Shown here in pieces: positions 37,738 to 50,900 of a stretch of DNA of 64,000 bases. The position numbers and the translations under genes were made by a program. The stretch is from NCBI RefSeq assembly GCF_000283155.1, contig NW_004454173.1, forward strand, positions 9,121,920 through 9,185,919. The letters run 5' to 3'. This DNA is from Ceratotherium simum simum. Taxonomy: Eukaryota; Chordata; Mammalia; Perissodactyla; Rhinocerotidae. Under the pieces are notes generated by a model. The model was not told the DNA's origin and did not search any database. It was given only the letters and a program-made list of their open reading frames with translations. Every line of letters starts with the position of its first letter. Position 1 is the first letter of the stretch.

Positions 37738-38215
37738 TTTATTTTTTTTTGAGCAATTCTAGGTTCACAGAAAATTGACTTCAAAGTACAGAGACTTCCT
37801 ATATATCCCTTACCCCACATTCACAAAACCTCCCCCACTATCAACATCCCACACCAGGTGGGTACCTTTGTTACTATCAGTGAACCTACATTGACACGTC
37901 ATTATCACCCAAAGTCCATACTTTACATTAGAGTTCACCACTGGTGTTTCACTACCTAGAAATATTCTGCGCTCTGCTTCATCATCCCTTCCCCCCAACC
38001 CTTGGCAACCAGTGATCTTTTTGCTGTCTCCCTAGTATTGCCTTTTCCAGAATGTCATATGGTTGGAATCATACAGCATGTAGTCTTTTCAGATTGGCTT
38101 TTTTCATTTAGTAATATGCATTTAAATTTCCTCCATGTCTTTTCATGGCTTGATAGCTCATTTCTTTTTAGCACTGAATAATAATATTCCATTGTCTGGA
38201 TGTACCAGTTCGTTT
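37738..38215 (-). mobile_element. L1 3' region, reverse orientation
   Basis: Typical reverse-strand old-L1 phrases occur: CTAGGTTCACAGAAAATTGA, CTTGGCAACCAGTGATCTTT, CATATGGTTGGAATCATACA and CTGAATAATAATATTCCATT. It is degenerate and follows directly on an ERE SINE. Confidence 0.8.
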
Positions 38216-38221
38216 ATTATC

Positions 38222-38435
38222 TACAGGCGTGCATTGCATAATGACGTTTCGGTCAATGACAGACCACGTACATGACGGTGGTCTCATAAGATTAGTACCA
38301 TATAACCTAGGTGTATAGTAGGCTATAGTTTCTAGGTTTGTGTATGCTCTATGATGTTCACACAGTGACGAAACCACCTAATGATGCATTTCTCAGAATG
38401 TATCCCCATTGTTAGGTGACACATGACTGTATTTC
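38222..38435. repeat. Unclassified interspersed repeat
   Basis: The sequence GCATTGCATAATGACG to GTTAGGTGACACATGACTG interrupts the reverse-strand L1. It resembles a common mammalian repeat with the phrase AACCTAGGTGTATAGTAGGC, but I cannot name the family with confidence. Confidence 0.55.
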
Positions 38436-41400
38436 TTTTCTAGTTCTAATTGCTATGGTACATTTTGTTAATGTGCATGTTCTCAAGAAAAATAGATGGG
38501 TTAATTCATATGATTCATAAAATAAAATGTAGCAACTTCCAATCTGTAATCAATTTCACAAATGTGATATTGGGCTTGTTTTACATTTGAGGAGAACATT
38601 TTTAAAAAATATCACATTGTTTCATAATTTATGTTAAGCTATCTAAGCCTTTTTTCCCCTCCATTGGAATCTAAACAGAGAAAGTTCTGAAGGCTATGAT
38701 CCCCAAATTTAGCAACTCTGTAGTGTTTTCTGTTGTTGAGCAATGATTTAAATATACATTGATAAAAAGTGCTAATTACATTATTACTGATTCATGATAG
38801 AAAACCACCTTCTGTTACTAGTTTATATGACTTTACATTTACCACTGTTGCTAAGAGAAAGGAAGCTTTGTGACTGCTTCCTGTCACAGTCAATCGTACA
38901 AATTAACTAAAAGTGGTATGTAAGCATCTGGATCATATGGCAGCTCTGAATTCTGAATGGGAGGATGACCCATGATAACACATATAGCTGAATGAGCATG
39001 TAGTGGATGTTGGAGTGAAGACACTGATAATTACCCTGGGTGAATGGGGAGGCCTGACGGATGATCATATCTGGTAAACATTCTGACATTATTTATATGT
39101 GTAATGACTGCCCTTTGCTTTGTAGCTGCAGTAACTTGTGGAAATGGGCATTATTGCAGAGATGAAGGTGTGGTTGTGGACAAAATATCGGATTATATTA
39201 AAATTAATGAGGCTTGTGTTCTAGTATTAAGTCTTCCCCTAATGTCATGTCACAAGTTCCCCAAGTCTTTGTTTTTGCATCTATTGGATGGGAATAGCAA
39301 TACTCATTTTACTTATTTTCACCAGGTTGTTGTGAGAATCTAAGATTCATTCATTCCTTCATTCATATAACAAACACTCTGAGTCCCCATTATGTACCAA
39401 GGCCGTAGGCATGACAAGAGAATGGATGGAAAAACACTTTCCAGAATTAAGTGTTTTTGAAGACTGTGAGATATTTTATTATTTCATATGATGGTCAGAT
39501 CAATTTTTTAAAAAATCAATTCTTTATGTTGATGTATCAAAGTAATTGGCACTTTTAGATCTCTGCCAATCATTGAGCTCTATTCATAGAATGTCAGTAA
39601 TTTGCCTAAAAGTTACAGTTGGAATAGTCTTTAGGCATTCTTTCTCTGAGAAGATAAAACTGAAGTATTAGGTTTTAATTCTTTGGTTCAGATACCCTGA
39701 CCACAGAAAAAATTGCAAATCCATCTTTTCAGCAGGCTTGTCAATCTTTGAGTTAAACACAGACCTTTATTCTTTAGAACAATTTAACTCTGAGTACAGG
39801 GAAAGTATTAAATTAAATAGCATTTCTTTTTCACAAAGTAGGATTTGAATACAGTATTTGGAAAAATGCTTCTCCCACCAAAAGAGGTCCTCAATCTACA
39901 TTATTATTTTTATTTTGAAGCATCAGCCTTCTCCATCTCTCCCCTCCCAAGTGACTTTCCTCACTCACGTAATCATTTTCATCCTAAATACCATTTATTG
40001 TCTCCCAGAAAAAAATAGAGATAAAAAAATCATTTTCAAGATACAGCCAAGATTTCACAGCAATATTTTGTGTTCACAGTGTGAGATAAATCTGACTCCT
40101 TCTCAATTTTTTTTTGATCTTCATATGGCATCCGAAACAGTTGTTCACATTCACACATTTATGTTTCGCCATATGCATACTGTGTGCAACTCTGTTGTTT
40201 TAAAATATTTTATTGGTTTTTCTTTATATCTCAACTTTTGATGGGTGTCCTTGAAGAACTTGCATTAAAAAATGTAAATGTGAATGATTCATTCATTTGG
40301 AACATATGTAACTATTTTGGGAGATTTTACCCTACATGGAGCACACTGTCTTAGCAGGAAGTGGGCTTTGTATTTGTGTTCTACTCACAGCTGGATGCTG
40401 CAGGTGTATTCATGCTGTCGACCTGTACTTCTATCCCACGTTTACTTTAATGAGTTATTTATATGTACTGGACTATCCTGAGTTTTTGGTGGTTGAGAAC
40501 GGTGGTCAATAGTTTTATGGATTTCATTTTTGGGGACAGTTTAGCGTAACAAGGTTTTGTAGAAAACCTGGCTTTCCTTTAGATTTTTAAGTCATTAGAA
40601 GGCATTCCCGGGCAAATTCCTTGTTCAAGGCCAGACTTCTTGTAAGGTGGGAGCTGCTGCAGACCTCTCCCATTGCTTCATGGGTATTTTCAGGCCTGTC
40701 GTATTTCTTCCTGAAGAGTTTTCCAGCAGAAAATCCCTGGGTGGTCCAGAGGTTCAAGAAAGAAACAAAAGTATTTTCTCCTCCAAAAGACTGAACTCTC
40801 ATTTTAGGAACTTCTGAGAGTCTTCAGAACATTCCGTGTGGGTGTGTCCTTGTGTTTCTCACAGTATGACTTATTGACCTATGGTGTCTCCTATTTGAGA
40901 AGCATGAATGTGTCGCTAGCTGTTACCACAACAAACAGCTATAGAATGTAATGACCCATCCCATTTCTAAAATTGCTTCTATCAGTGAAGAATTACTGTA
41001 CAGGAAAAGGTTTGGAAATTTTTTTAACTGTTAAAACTTAAAAGCTAGAGTATCTTTCTACCTTTTGTAGTGTTCAAGATTTCATAACAATGGTTTTGAT
41101 GTGTTACTGTTGCACTGTTTTAACTGGGCGAATCAGAGAAATATTTAATGTCGATACTCGTGTTAGAAACACCCTTTGAAAAAATGATAGAAAATTGTTT
41201 ACCTGTGATAAAGAATAAATTTGTGATTAGAAGAATTATACTGTTTTTCTTGTACAAATAATGCTTAAGGCAGGTGTTCAGTCTCACAGTAGTGTTGGAA
41301 GCATATTTTATGCAGCCTAGAAACTATTTCTGTATTAAATATTTAAATGCATGAGGATAAATTCTAATTGCTTTTTGTTTAAAACAGAAACATAGAAGAA

Positions 41401-41504
41401 GCACTAGCCCCAGTTTGTATAAAATATCTGCTGCAACTGAATTCATGATAGTTCAAAACTGAAAATCATTCCAATTTTGTAAAACTGCTGCTACTGGTTT
41501 TATC

Positions 41505-41510
41505 AATAAA
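41505..41510 (+). terminator. Candidate distal poly(A) signal
   Basis: AATAAA occurs in the context TATCAATAAAGTTTAAGC, about 12 kb after the SYT16 stop codon. It is followed within 50 bases by TGTATACGTGTG and then a T-rich run, the usual downstream-element composition. It could end a long SYT16 3' UTR, or be chance in AT-rich DNA. Confidence 0.3.
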
Positions 41511-44500
41511 GTTTAAGCAGATGGCTTATATGTATACGTGTGAAAATTTTTTCTTGTTAAAAAAAGATACAGTTTTGCAGCATCAACATGCAGATTTTAA
41601 GGGCCCGAATGATATTGCTTATTTTAGTAGACACAAAAACCATTAATTCCAAAACCATAACAACTGCAGACATATATATTAGAACTATAAGCATTACATT
41701 TATGATCCATATAATTTATTTTGGTTTTAGGGTGCCATAGACTTTTATGGTGGACACATGTACAAATCAACTCAAATTCTAGTTTAAAGTGTTGAATTTA
41801 AAATAAGGATATTGGATAAGTAAGGAACTATATAGACGTAAAGATCACCTGAAATAACAAAATGACATCTGAAGAGGATTCTGAGAAGGCAAAAATGTAG
41901 ATATTCATGTACAAAAGCGTAGGTAATTTCTCATCAGAGAGGCTCTTGTCCGGAGGCCTCTACGCTCTCTGTGTGTACCGAGTTCTAATAAGTTTATGAG
42001 GCTCAGATGCAGCAAGCTAGTAGGAGAAGGAACAGAGCTGTTATGATCAGACTCCTCCGTAGTAGTAAAAACATGGCTGACATCCCCAAAATAAACAAAG
42101 AAAATAGAAAAGAAGTTCTATAGATGTTTCAGGGAAAATCTATTGTACCATTTTGCATACTGTTAGTTGAGGTAATTAGTACTACCTGTTATAATAGACA
42201 ACTATAATGTCAGTGAGTTAGCATAAGAAAGGTTTATTTCTATCTATTCTAAGATGTTTTTGGTCATGCAGCTTGCTTTCTTAGCAGCATCCCAGGGGTT
42301 TGAGGGCTATCGCAGAGCTCCTAGGGACTCGGAAAGAATATTTTGTTCTGCAACTGGAGAAGGAAGACCAGGCATGAGAATCAAATGTACGGTTGGGGGG
42401 CCAGGCGTAGAGGTGGCAATCTCCATTTCTGTCCGAACTCCGTTGGCCAGAAGTAGTCACATGGCTCCACCTATATTTAAGAAGGCTGGGAATTGTAGTT
42501 TATTTGTGTGTATGGGAAAAGGAATCAGTTTGGTGAGAATCGTAAAGACACTATCTAGGACACTTGCATATTTTTCTTTTTTAAAAAAATTATCTTATTT
42601 CAAGTGCTGTGGTAGTGGTGATTACTTAAGAAAAGCTTGCTAACTGCAAGCCGATTTGTTGCTTAAGTTCTTCCTAACCCATGGTGGCACTAGAACATTA
42701 TGGGCTGACTCAGGATTCGACTTGTTCACTCTAGTCATCTTAGAGCATATCAGCACTGTTCGGGGGCGCGGGGTGGGGGTGGCTGTTGCCAATAAAGATT
42801 ATTTGACTTCACATTTTCAAAGCCACAGGACAAAGAGTTTTGAGCTAATAGCCTGAGCAAGGTTGAGCATGTCTACGTGTGTATGTGCACTAGTAAATAT
42901 GTATACAGGTGACATGTTAAAAACACCAAAGTAAACAATATAAAATTATGAGCAAATGCAAAATATTGCAGAGGGAACAGATTTTTTGGTGTATTAATCT
43001 TAGAGTAAGCATGTGCAGAACCTAAAACTTGACAAATGATTGCTATCTTCTGACATTGCTTCAGCAGAGACTTACCCATCCTTAAATGTTGAAATAACTG
43101 AGACAGCCATCTACAACTCTGGTTCTGAAAGTCTTTTGTAGTAATTTTTAAAAAATCTTCACCATCTTGAGTAACATTTTATGGGTGAATCAAACCACAT
43201 TTTATGTCTTATAAACTTCATAGTCTCTTTCCAGTTTTCCTAGGGTTTCTTCAGGCAGATTCAGAGTCATGGTTCAAGGAAGTTTCGGTGACAATTCAGA
43301 GCTCTGATGAATTTTAAGGTGCGTTCTACTACATAATAAAACATCTCATTCTTTTCAGCAAACAGATAATAGGAGACAGGATTAGCATTATGTCTGTGGT
43401 CATCTCGAGGAGGGACAAGATTCAGTGGTGAGAAGATTAGAATTTAGATGAATTCTAAGGCGGATTGTATGGTATTTTAATATTTAATTTTAAAATCCAA
43501 AATTATTTAGTCAAAGATTTGCTCTAATCACTTGCCAGGAGAATTGAAGAATTTATCAAATTACATCTGCAGACATAAATAAAGATTAAACTCTTATACC
43601 TGTGTTCTATTTCTGCCACCAACCAACTCTGTGATCTTGAGATTACCTTGACCTTTCCTTCATGTCTTCTAACATCTGTTATTTTTCTTGAGGCGGTCCC
43701 AGATGAAGAAGGGATTTGGCAATTATTTGGTGAGTTATATTGACATCAGAAAAGATTTCCTGGTCTATTCTGATAAAGTTTACTAAAAGTACTGTCCATA
43801 TTGGTCAAGTTAGCTAGCTGTTTCCCAAACAGATTTTTGTTTTGCTTTGTAGAGATACAGCACATGATGATGGAGGCTGCTTTTCACCCGAGGTAGAGGA
43901 GTATTTCAAGGAAAGATGAAACATCAGCTCAGAGGACTCACACCTACTTTGGAAGACACAGAAAAGAATTAGGAAGATATAGAAAGGACTTTTAGGTTAT
44001 TTCCCAAGGCCATTAAAATCCAGGTAGCAACCTTTATAAGATGCTTTGAGAAGGAAAAGAAGTTGCTATATCCCCACAATATCTCATTAAGGGCAGAATA
44101 TTTTCTGTGTAATGGGCTTTTTCCCTCTCCTTTACTTAACTGAAAGGACAGCAACGAGTGGCTGCCCTCACGGCTTGTGTAAGTTCACTCAATGACAGCT
44201 GCATAGCTAAGGTGAAAACAGGGACCTCCAGCCAAGTGGGTGGCTCGATCCCTTCATGTGTGCTCGATTACCTTTGATGTACCAGGCACGGTGTGCTAGG
44301 AGCTGAGGACACAGTGATAACAAGGCAGAACTAGCTGAAAACCCAGTGTGATGAATATCGTGAAATGGGATCAGTAGGGTGATTTGGGAGTGTAATTAGG
44401 AGGCTAATCTAGCCGATGGGAGGCTGTAAGGGAAAGCCGCTGTGAGGAAGTGGTATTTAAGCTGAGACTTGAAGGCTGAGTAGGAGTAAGCCAGGTGAAG

Positions 44501-45618
44501 GGGAGGCACGTTAAGGAAGAAGAAACAGCATGTACAAAACACCTGAGACAAATGAGAACCTTCACCCTTCAAGGAAAGGGAAACGAGTCCACTGAGACTG
44601 GACCATGAAGAGCAAAGGGGAGAGCCTCCTGAGATGAGCGGGGCAGGATGGCAAAGCTGGATGCCAGCTCCTTTCCTCCCTGACTGCGATTAAGAAGGCA
44701 GTAGCAGTGGTGTAATGCTGGCTGTGGCCATCTCCCAGATTTGAGGGGTACCGGGCTCAAAGCCCTCTTTCAGACCTTAAAGCTGAAATTTTATCATCAG
44801 ATCTTCAACCCACTTTGGCTTGTTATTACTTCTTCCAGAGAATTAGATTTTAAGTTACCAGCTTTTCTCTCCAGCTTTATTGAGGGATAATTGACAAATA
44901 AAATTGTAAGATATTTAAAGTGTACAACCTGATGATTTGATACATATATACATAGTGAAAGGATTCCCACAATTTAGTTAATAAACACAAGGTTATCAAG
45001 GTTATATTAAACACAAGGTTTAAATTTTAGGGCTAACAAACTGTTAACTCTAAGATTTGTCCTAGGTGTTAAGATGGTCCTGGGTGCCTGAGGGAGCAGG
45101 GCCCCTGAGATTTGTAGGGCCACTCCGTGTAGCCCCTTCAGCCTTGCAGAATGTCTGCCATTGCAGGAGTCAACATGACACTGCACTGCAGCCCTGCCCT
45201 GGTTCCAAAGACAGCAATTTTTCTTTTTAATTGATTCCCAGGGGTGCTCTCTTACTTCCAGGCCCTGGCTTGACCCTATAGGGAACTGGGGAAGTGATGT
45301 ATCTCCTACTTCAATGAAATTTCCTCTCTGAGGATAGCTTTGAGCAAAATTTCTCTGCTAGATTTGTGATTTTCCCATCTTTAATTTGGCTCACTGGCTC
45401 CCCAAATTTGTCCACTTTGATGCTCTCATTATCCTCCCCACCCAAGAATAACAACCCCATTGAACAACAACTACAACAAAAAGCAATGGTAAGAAATAAC
45501 AATGTAGCTTGAGTGAGAGATCAGAGATGATACAATCTTTTGGGTAATTTATACTAAAGTGTAAATGACTGAAATATGCATATTTTCTCCAGTCTCCTTT
45601 GTGAAAAGTACCTTTTGT

Positions 45619-45676
45619 GAGTGTGTGTGTGTATATATATATATACATATATATATATTTTGTGTGTGTGTGTGTG
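45619..45676. repeat. TG/TA dinucleotide microsatellite
   Basis: Alternating GT then AT then GT runs, about 58 bases, sitting at the 3' end of the reverse-oriented ERE SINE. It may have grown from, or been the target of, that insertion. Confidence 0.9.
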
Positions 45677-45953
45677 AGGAAGATCAGCCCTGAGCTAACA
45701 TCCATGCTAATCCTCCTCTTTTTGCTGAGGAAGACCAGCTCTGAGCTAACATCTATTGCCAATTCTCCTCCTTTTTTTTTTTCCCCCAAAGCCCCAGTAG
45801 ATAGTTGTATGTCATAGTTGTGCATCCTTCTAGTTGCTATATGTGGGACGCGGCCTCAGCATGGCCAGACAAGCGACAGTGTGCGGAGGGGATCCGAACC
45901 CGGGCCGCTGGTAGCGGAGCGCCAGCACTTAACCGCTTAGCCTCAGACGGCCC
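45671..45953 (-). mobile_element. ERE-type SINE, longer variant, reverse orientation
   Basis: The minus strand begins AGGGCCGTCTGAGGCTAAGC, with the B-box region GGGTTCGGATCCC. It differs from most copies here by an extra internal segment (plus strand AGATAGTTGTATGTCATAGT) that is shared only with the element at 53935. This suggests a separate subfamily. It abuts a TG/TA microsatellite. Confidence 0.9.
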
Positions 45954-46735
45954 TGTGTATTTTTATTTTAAAGAAGTTTGCATATTAGCCTGAGGCTTTA
46001 ATTAGCCATTGGATCAAAATGAAGACTTTCTAACTGTGTAAAGGAAGTATTTTAGACTACAAGGACAGTTTTGTGAAATCTTTGGCACCATGCCAGTAGG
46101 CAGCCACAGCGCCAAAAAGAACTAGATTCTGGTCGGATCCTCATGGATTAGTTAGTATTTCCCTCTTCAAAATCTATCAACTGCTCAAACCTGCAGACAC
46201 AAACAGGAATACGCCTGGGGAGGAGAGTCCCAGAAGGCAGAAGGTCCTATACTCCTCATCCCACACGCCCCGCCCCAGGTCACACGCACACTCCTCGTCT
46301 CTCCCCTTGCCAGGGTCCTCCCCAAGGCAAAGAGCATCCCGGCGGAAGTCTCGGTGTCTACAAGTCACCAAGTCCCTCTGCTTCCTCAGCCGCTGAAAGT
46401 GCCGCTCCACTCCCTTCCCCAGACCTGACCCCCACAGGGGCACCCAGCTAGGGCCCACAGCGAGGGAGGCTGCCCCGGGAGGCGCGGCCCGCGTCACCTG
46501 CCCACGCCCGCGGGAGCAGGGCCAGACGCCGGGCGCGGAGCTGCGGCCCTCAGCCGCCCGCAGCTCGCCAGCCTGCTCTCCGGGACCCAACTTAGGCGAG
46601 CACAGGATCCCCCTGTTTGGGGCTCTTTGTTCGCCGCCCCTCCTCGGTCCTGCTCTCAAACCTTGCTCCCAGCAGCCCCCCAGCGCACCCAACCTACAGG
46701 AAAGTTGCTCCGGAGAGGTGGAGGGGCGTCATCGC

Positions 46736-46758
46736 CTCCTAGCAACGCTCCTAGCAAC
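46736..46758. promoter_or_regulatory. Duplicated RFX-type half-site in the CpG island
   Basis: CTCCTAGCAAC occurs twice with a 12-base period (46736-46746 and 46748-46758). TAGCAAC resembles the RFX X-box half-site, and a further GGGTAAC follows. Confidence 0.4.
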
Positions 46759-46959
46759 CGGGTAACATCTGCTCCCTCTGGTCCAATGCGAGCCGAGCAC
46801 AGCTGCGCGCCCGCCTCGCGTTCCGAAGCCGGAGCGAGAGGCGCTTCAGAGACTGGAGGGACGGACCTGCAGGAGCCAGGGCTGGCCGCCGAGCTGCAGT
46901 TGCCGCTGCTGCCGCTGTCGCGCCGCCACCGCTGTCGCTGTCAGTGCCCGTCTGAAGAG

Positions 46960-47056
46960 TGACAGCGCCGCAAAAGCAGGAGGGAGCATCGAACCCCGCG
47001 CCTTTACCAAACAGGTGTATGCGCCGATCTCCTGGCGAGTGGACCCAGCTCGCAAG
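46960..47056 (+). other. Candidate first exon (3' part) of the SERTAD4-like gene
   Basis: The sequence ending at 47056 is followed by GTACGT, a good splice donor, inside the CpG island. An ATG at 47019 would give only MRRSPGEWTQLA before the donor and leave two bases over. The recognised downstream exon needs one base over, so a direct splice does not keep the frame. I therefore take this as probable 5' UTR exon, with the 5' boundary arbitrary. A second GT donor (ACAG|GTGTAT) lies at about 47014. Confidence 0.35.
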
Positions 47057-50000
47057 GTACGTCTGGACTGCTCCAGCCAGGTGCCTTCCTCTGAGGCTCA
47101 GAAGAGACTCGTTTCGTTGAGGCTGAGGGTAGGGACGTGTTCTGGGATCGCACCCCGCCCCCAGCCATTGAAAAGTGGCCAGCTGGTGGTTCTAAATAAC
47201 CTGATTTGATTTTTTAAAAAATCTTGGCATTGGTTCTTGAGGATTCCCCTGTCCGTCGCTGTTAGGTTTGTGTTCGGAAGTTTTCAGTCCTTGTTTTTCC
47301 TTTGACTTCGCTGGTTATGTGCGCTGGGAGAGCTGGAAGCAGTGGGCACCCATAGAAAGCCTGCCGTTAAGGCTAAAATGACATGGTGTAGTCTCGACTA
47401 ATTGAATCAACACGTATGGAGAGCAGCATTGTTTTTAGGTCCTGCTCTGGAAAGGGTCCATTTGGCCGGGAGCAGCCGTTCACTGTTACTCAACCTCCTG
47501 AAAAGTAACCATAGTAACTCACCTCTCTTTTGATGGGATCCTCCTCATTGGCTGCCTGTCTTCCTTTGGAAAGCTCATCTCTCTAAATATAGAAGATGAT
47601 GAGATCTGTAAGCATACATCCATGTAGAAAAGGTGCAGTGAAACATGGCCCTTTAAAGAAAAACTGTCTTCAAAGAAAGAGTACTGTTTGTCTATTTCAA
47701 ATCTTGTGAGACATAGTGTGTATTCCAGAGAATGCTTAAGTTAGTCTGTTTTGAGTTAACTGCTGGATTGTTACTTTAGAGAGAATATTTCCTGAAATTA
47801 TACAAAATCTGGCATTTAAAAACAAATTAAGGATATCTGACTCTGATTTAAAAAAAAAAAAATCAACCTACTGATAATCTCCCAAAAATACACTTCCAGT
47901 AAATAACTGGTGAGATCAGTTATTCAGTTATTTCCAAATTTCTTAGGACAGTTAAGATTCCTCATGTTTAAAATTAAATCTGGAGAACATTAAATTAACT
48001 GTGCCTTTGAAGGCTTATCTGTTTTTCTGGTCCAGGTCAACCCCACCTCAAATGTCTTACATAGCGTCCTCCTGCCACATGCTTTCTCCTGACTTGATAA
48101 CCAGTTCAAGTCAGTGCAGTCTTGACTCTTCCGACGTTGTTTGTGTCTGTCTCCTTGTTTCAAAATCTCAGGTAACCATTCATGAGCCTGAGGCTGTGAG
48201 AAATGCTCGCTGTGCAAAGGGGAACTCGCACCAGATTTTCTGAAGCTGTCCTAGAAATACACTTTTCAGATTGATTCAGCATTACCAGGTAATCATTAGC
48301 TTAAGAGAAATTACTGTTTCAGTATGTATCTAGAGAAATAAATGCTAATGTAGCATTACCATAACATACAAGATCAATAGAAGGGGTTGTTTATGTAGAT
48401 GGTTGCTGGGTAGAAGTCAATAGAGGTTTTCTGTAGAAAGGACATTTGTGGGCTGGCATATTCATCTTTCCAAGACCCAAGTGAACAGGGTGGGCCAAAC
48501 TAGGTAGCCTGGCTCGGAGACCATGTCAAGCAGAAGCCCTATGAGTAAAATGGTGCATATTTGAAAGAAGGAAATGAAGAGAAGTCTTCAAGTTGCAAAA
48601 AAGGGATTGTGGTGACATTTTAAATTTAATTTGCATTAATGTCACGATGATAGAAACCCATGAGTGTTAAGCATTTAAACTCAATTTTCAAGACTGAATA
48701 CAGTCTTTTAATGAATGTTCAACCCTCCAGCCTTGTGTAACTTTCACACGTATTGAGCTATCCATGTGTGGTTCCTATAGGTCACCAGCCTAGCAAATTA
48801 CAATCAAATTCATGAAAACATACCACGCTGCATTTCTTCCCTTTCCTTACCTCCCTTTGTAAAAATAAATAATTGAACAATTTTATTCAGAAACCTATTT
48901 GAAAATTTATTCTGGTCTGATTGTATAGTTTTTATGAATACTATGAGACTTGAAAAGTACTGGTCTCTGTAGTCACTTATTGAAATATCTGTAGTTTAAT
49001 AATTTTAAGCATTAAAGATGACCATTTGAACTACTTAAAACGTTGGTTTCATTAGCCTCTAGCTCTGCCCACCCTTTTTCCTTCCTCCATCATAATTACT
49101 ATATTTTATAGTGAGAAACAAATCCAAGGAGACGAATAAGATTTACTGTCATCTGCCATGAGATGTATATAGAGTTCTTGGTATGCTACTAATCTGAGGA
49201 AAGTATGAGTAAAACAGCCACAAGTATTGGTTCATGGATAGGAATTAGTCTTGTGCATTACTAATTTATACACATCCTATATCTTATGTAATATGCATAG
49301 AAGTTTAAAATCATTCAATGCCCTTTAGTTTATGTGAATGAGTCTGCCCTTTCATTGAGACCACTGTCACAATCAAAAAGGGCAGGAGAAAGAGGTTCTT
49401 CAATTTTAATTTTGATTCTATCATGAATGTATAATGTGTAGAATACATACTGTGCAATTTTGATGAACAGATCTATTTCAAGTAATTCTTCAGAAAATGT
49501 TATCGTGGTATTTAGCTTTAAATAAATAAAAAATAAATTAAATGGTATCATTATAATACAAGCTTTTAATCATAGAGACATTGGTGGATCCTAAGTTAGA
49601 GAGTGAAAAAAAATTCCACCAATTTGCAGCTAAGGATCTAGTCACTCGTCAATGTGAATGCCAGCTGTACTTTTACATGTCATGGGTTATAGACAAGTAT
49701 ATTTATTGCTGTAAGGCTTAGGTGAGACTGAGATTAAGCAGGTTCAAACTGAAACCAAGTTCTAATTTTAGTTTTTTCCTCATATCCTCCATTTGGGAGT
49801 TTTTAGGTGCCTGTGAACATTCCATGTTCAATTTTATGTCATGTCACTTGGATAGGATTTAGAAGATGCTTTGAAACACAGAGAAATGTTGAGAGGTTTG
49901 ATCAGGATGCTGAGTCCCTGGCTCCACATCTGGGCTCTCCACTGAGGATTCATGCCAGCTGGCTGTAGCTGTCAAAATACCGACATCCCAACAATGGCTC

Positions 50001-50900
50001 TAAAGCCAAGGCATAACCAGTTCGGATTGCTCTGTTTGTCAAAGCAATATGCTTCAGAAACCCAGAAAAATGCTAAAATAAAATAACAATTTTAGAAGCA
50101 GAGGAATAAATTGACCATAATCATTCAGCACTAAATCTGAAGAAGAAGTATACCTCCAGGTTTTGGGAGGAGCCGATCCTTGTCAATTCCCCATCCTCAT
50201 TTATTTTTAACAAGTTGTCTGTCTCAATAGTGTCAATACGTTACTTAAATATTCCCCCTTTTTAGTCTAACACAATTCTTTTTTATTTGTTCTGGATTAA
50301 ATTTACACAAACAGGCTAACAACAGAGCCGTTTAGTTTACTACAATAATTCTCAGTGGGGGTGGTAGGCAGATATTAATGAAAGGCACTAAGGGTTTGCT
50401 AGTGTTATGTTCAGTATTGTAATATATTTTTATATTTAGAAAATAAAAAACCTTTGTTTTCATATTGTAAGTTATAGAAAGTAAAGTGCAACAACAAATC
50501 TTCTTGGCAGGGAGAGATATCAGTCTTCTAAATATCAGTGTTGCTTAGAAGGGGAGGAGGGGCAGGCTTGAAGGTGGGAAATTCCCTCTGCAGTGGTGTA
50601 GCAGAGTATGTATTATTTTTAAAATGCTTATTAAAAGGGAGAATGGGTTAGAAATATCAAGGAATGTTGAGGATATTGCAAAGAGAATTGGGACTCAAGA
50701 GCCTGGAGTCTCAATTCTGTCCCCATGTGCTACTTGTTTTACTGCTTTATGGCTCAGTTGCTCCATATCTGATGTGGCGGATAAGACTATCTGTTAACTG
50801 AAGGGGAGTGCTTGAGTTGAACACAATGCAATTTAATGAAGCACCTATAGCTCTATAGAAGAAAGACACCCTGTGAATGAAGAACACTTCACCACTAGAG

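Larger units (their letters stand above)
29454..41530 (+). other. SYT16 3' UTR (extent uncertain) and downstream sequence
   Basis: No coding sequence was recognised here. The first several kilobases after the stop are unusually poor in repeats, compatible with a long 3' UTR. Candidate poly(A) signals AATAAA occur at 30453-30458, which sits in the tail of a MIR-like repeat and so is less convincing, and at 41505-41510, which is followed by a U/GU-rich stretch. An ERE SINE (about 37456-37707), L1 3' sequence (37738-38215) and an unclassified repeat (38222-38435) lie between. Without transcript data the end of the gene cannot be set. Confidence 0.4.
41531..46180. other. Intergenic sequence with repeats
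   Basis: No gene is supported here. An old interspersed repeat occupies about 42190-42500 and shares phrases (GTCACATGGC, GGCTGGGAA) with one at about 21960-22320. An L1 fragment lies near 44865-44990. A TG/TA microsatellite (45619-45676) is directly followed by an ERE SINE (45671-45953). The sequence then becomes GC-rich from about 46190. Confidence 0.65.
46190..47180. promoter_or_regulatory. CpG island promoter, probably of the SERTAD4-like gene
   Basis: GC content jumps and CpG dinucleotides become abundant (GCGCGG, CCCGCGGG, TCGCGCCGCC), while the flanks are AT-rich and CpG-poor. This is the only such island in the window. It carries a CCAAT motif near 46782, a duplicated RFX-type half-site at 46736-46758, and a near-consensus splice donor AAG|GTACGT at 47056/47057. 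Lying about 10 kb upstream of the SERTAD4-like exons on the same strand, it is the natural promoter for that gene. Long open frames on both strands here are composition effects of GC-rich DNA rather than genes. A divergent non-coding transcript is also possible. Confidence 0.75.

Noticed and set aside
42254..42643. A 129-codon plus-strand open frame
   Set aside because: It coincides with an old interspersed repeat shared with about 21960-22320, has no start context or splice signals and no family resemblance.
46177..46692. A 171-codon open frame on the minus strand in the GC-rich region
   Set aside because: It lies in a CpG island where stops are rare by composition; the peptide is Gly/Arg/Ala low-complexity, starts and ends at no splice or promoter logic, and resembles no family.
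46627..46962. A 111-codon plus-strand open frame at the CpG island
   Set aside because: Same composition effect; it stops before the candidate donor at 47056 and is out of step with the SERTAD4-like frame. It is more likely 5' UTR.
47019..47056. ATG at 47019 as the start codon of the SERTAD4-like protein
   Set aside because: The reading MRRSPGEWTQLA leaves two bases at the donor, while the exon at 57190 needs one; it also does not resemble the SERTAD4 N terminus.
48001..48243. An 80-codon open frame overlapping a possible UTR exon (48172-48288)
   Set aside because: The frame crosses the putative acceptor, has no homology and looks like ancient repeat plus chance.
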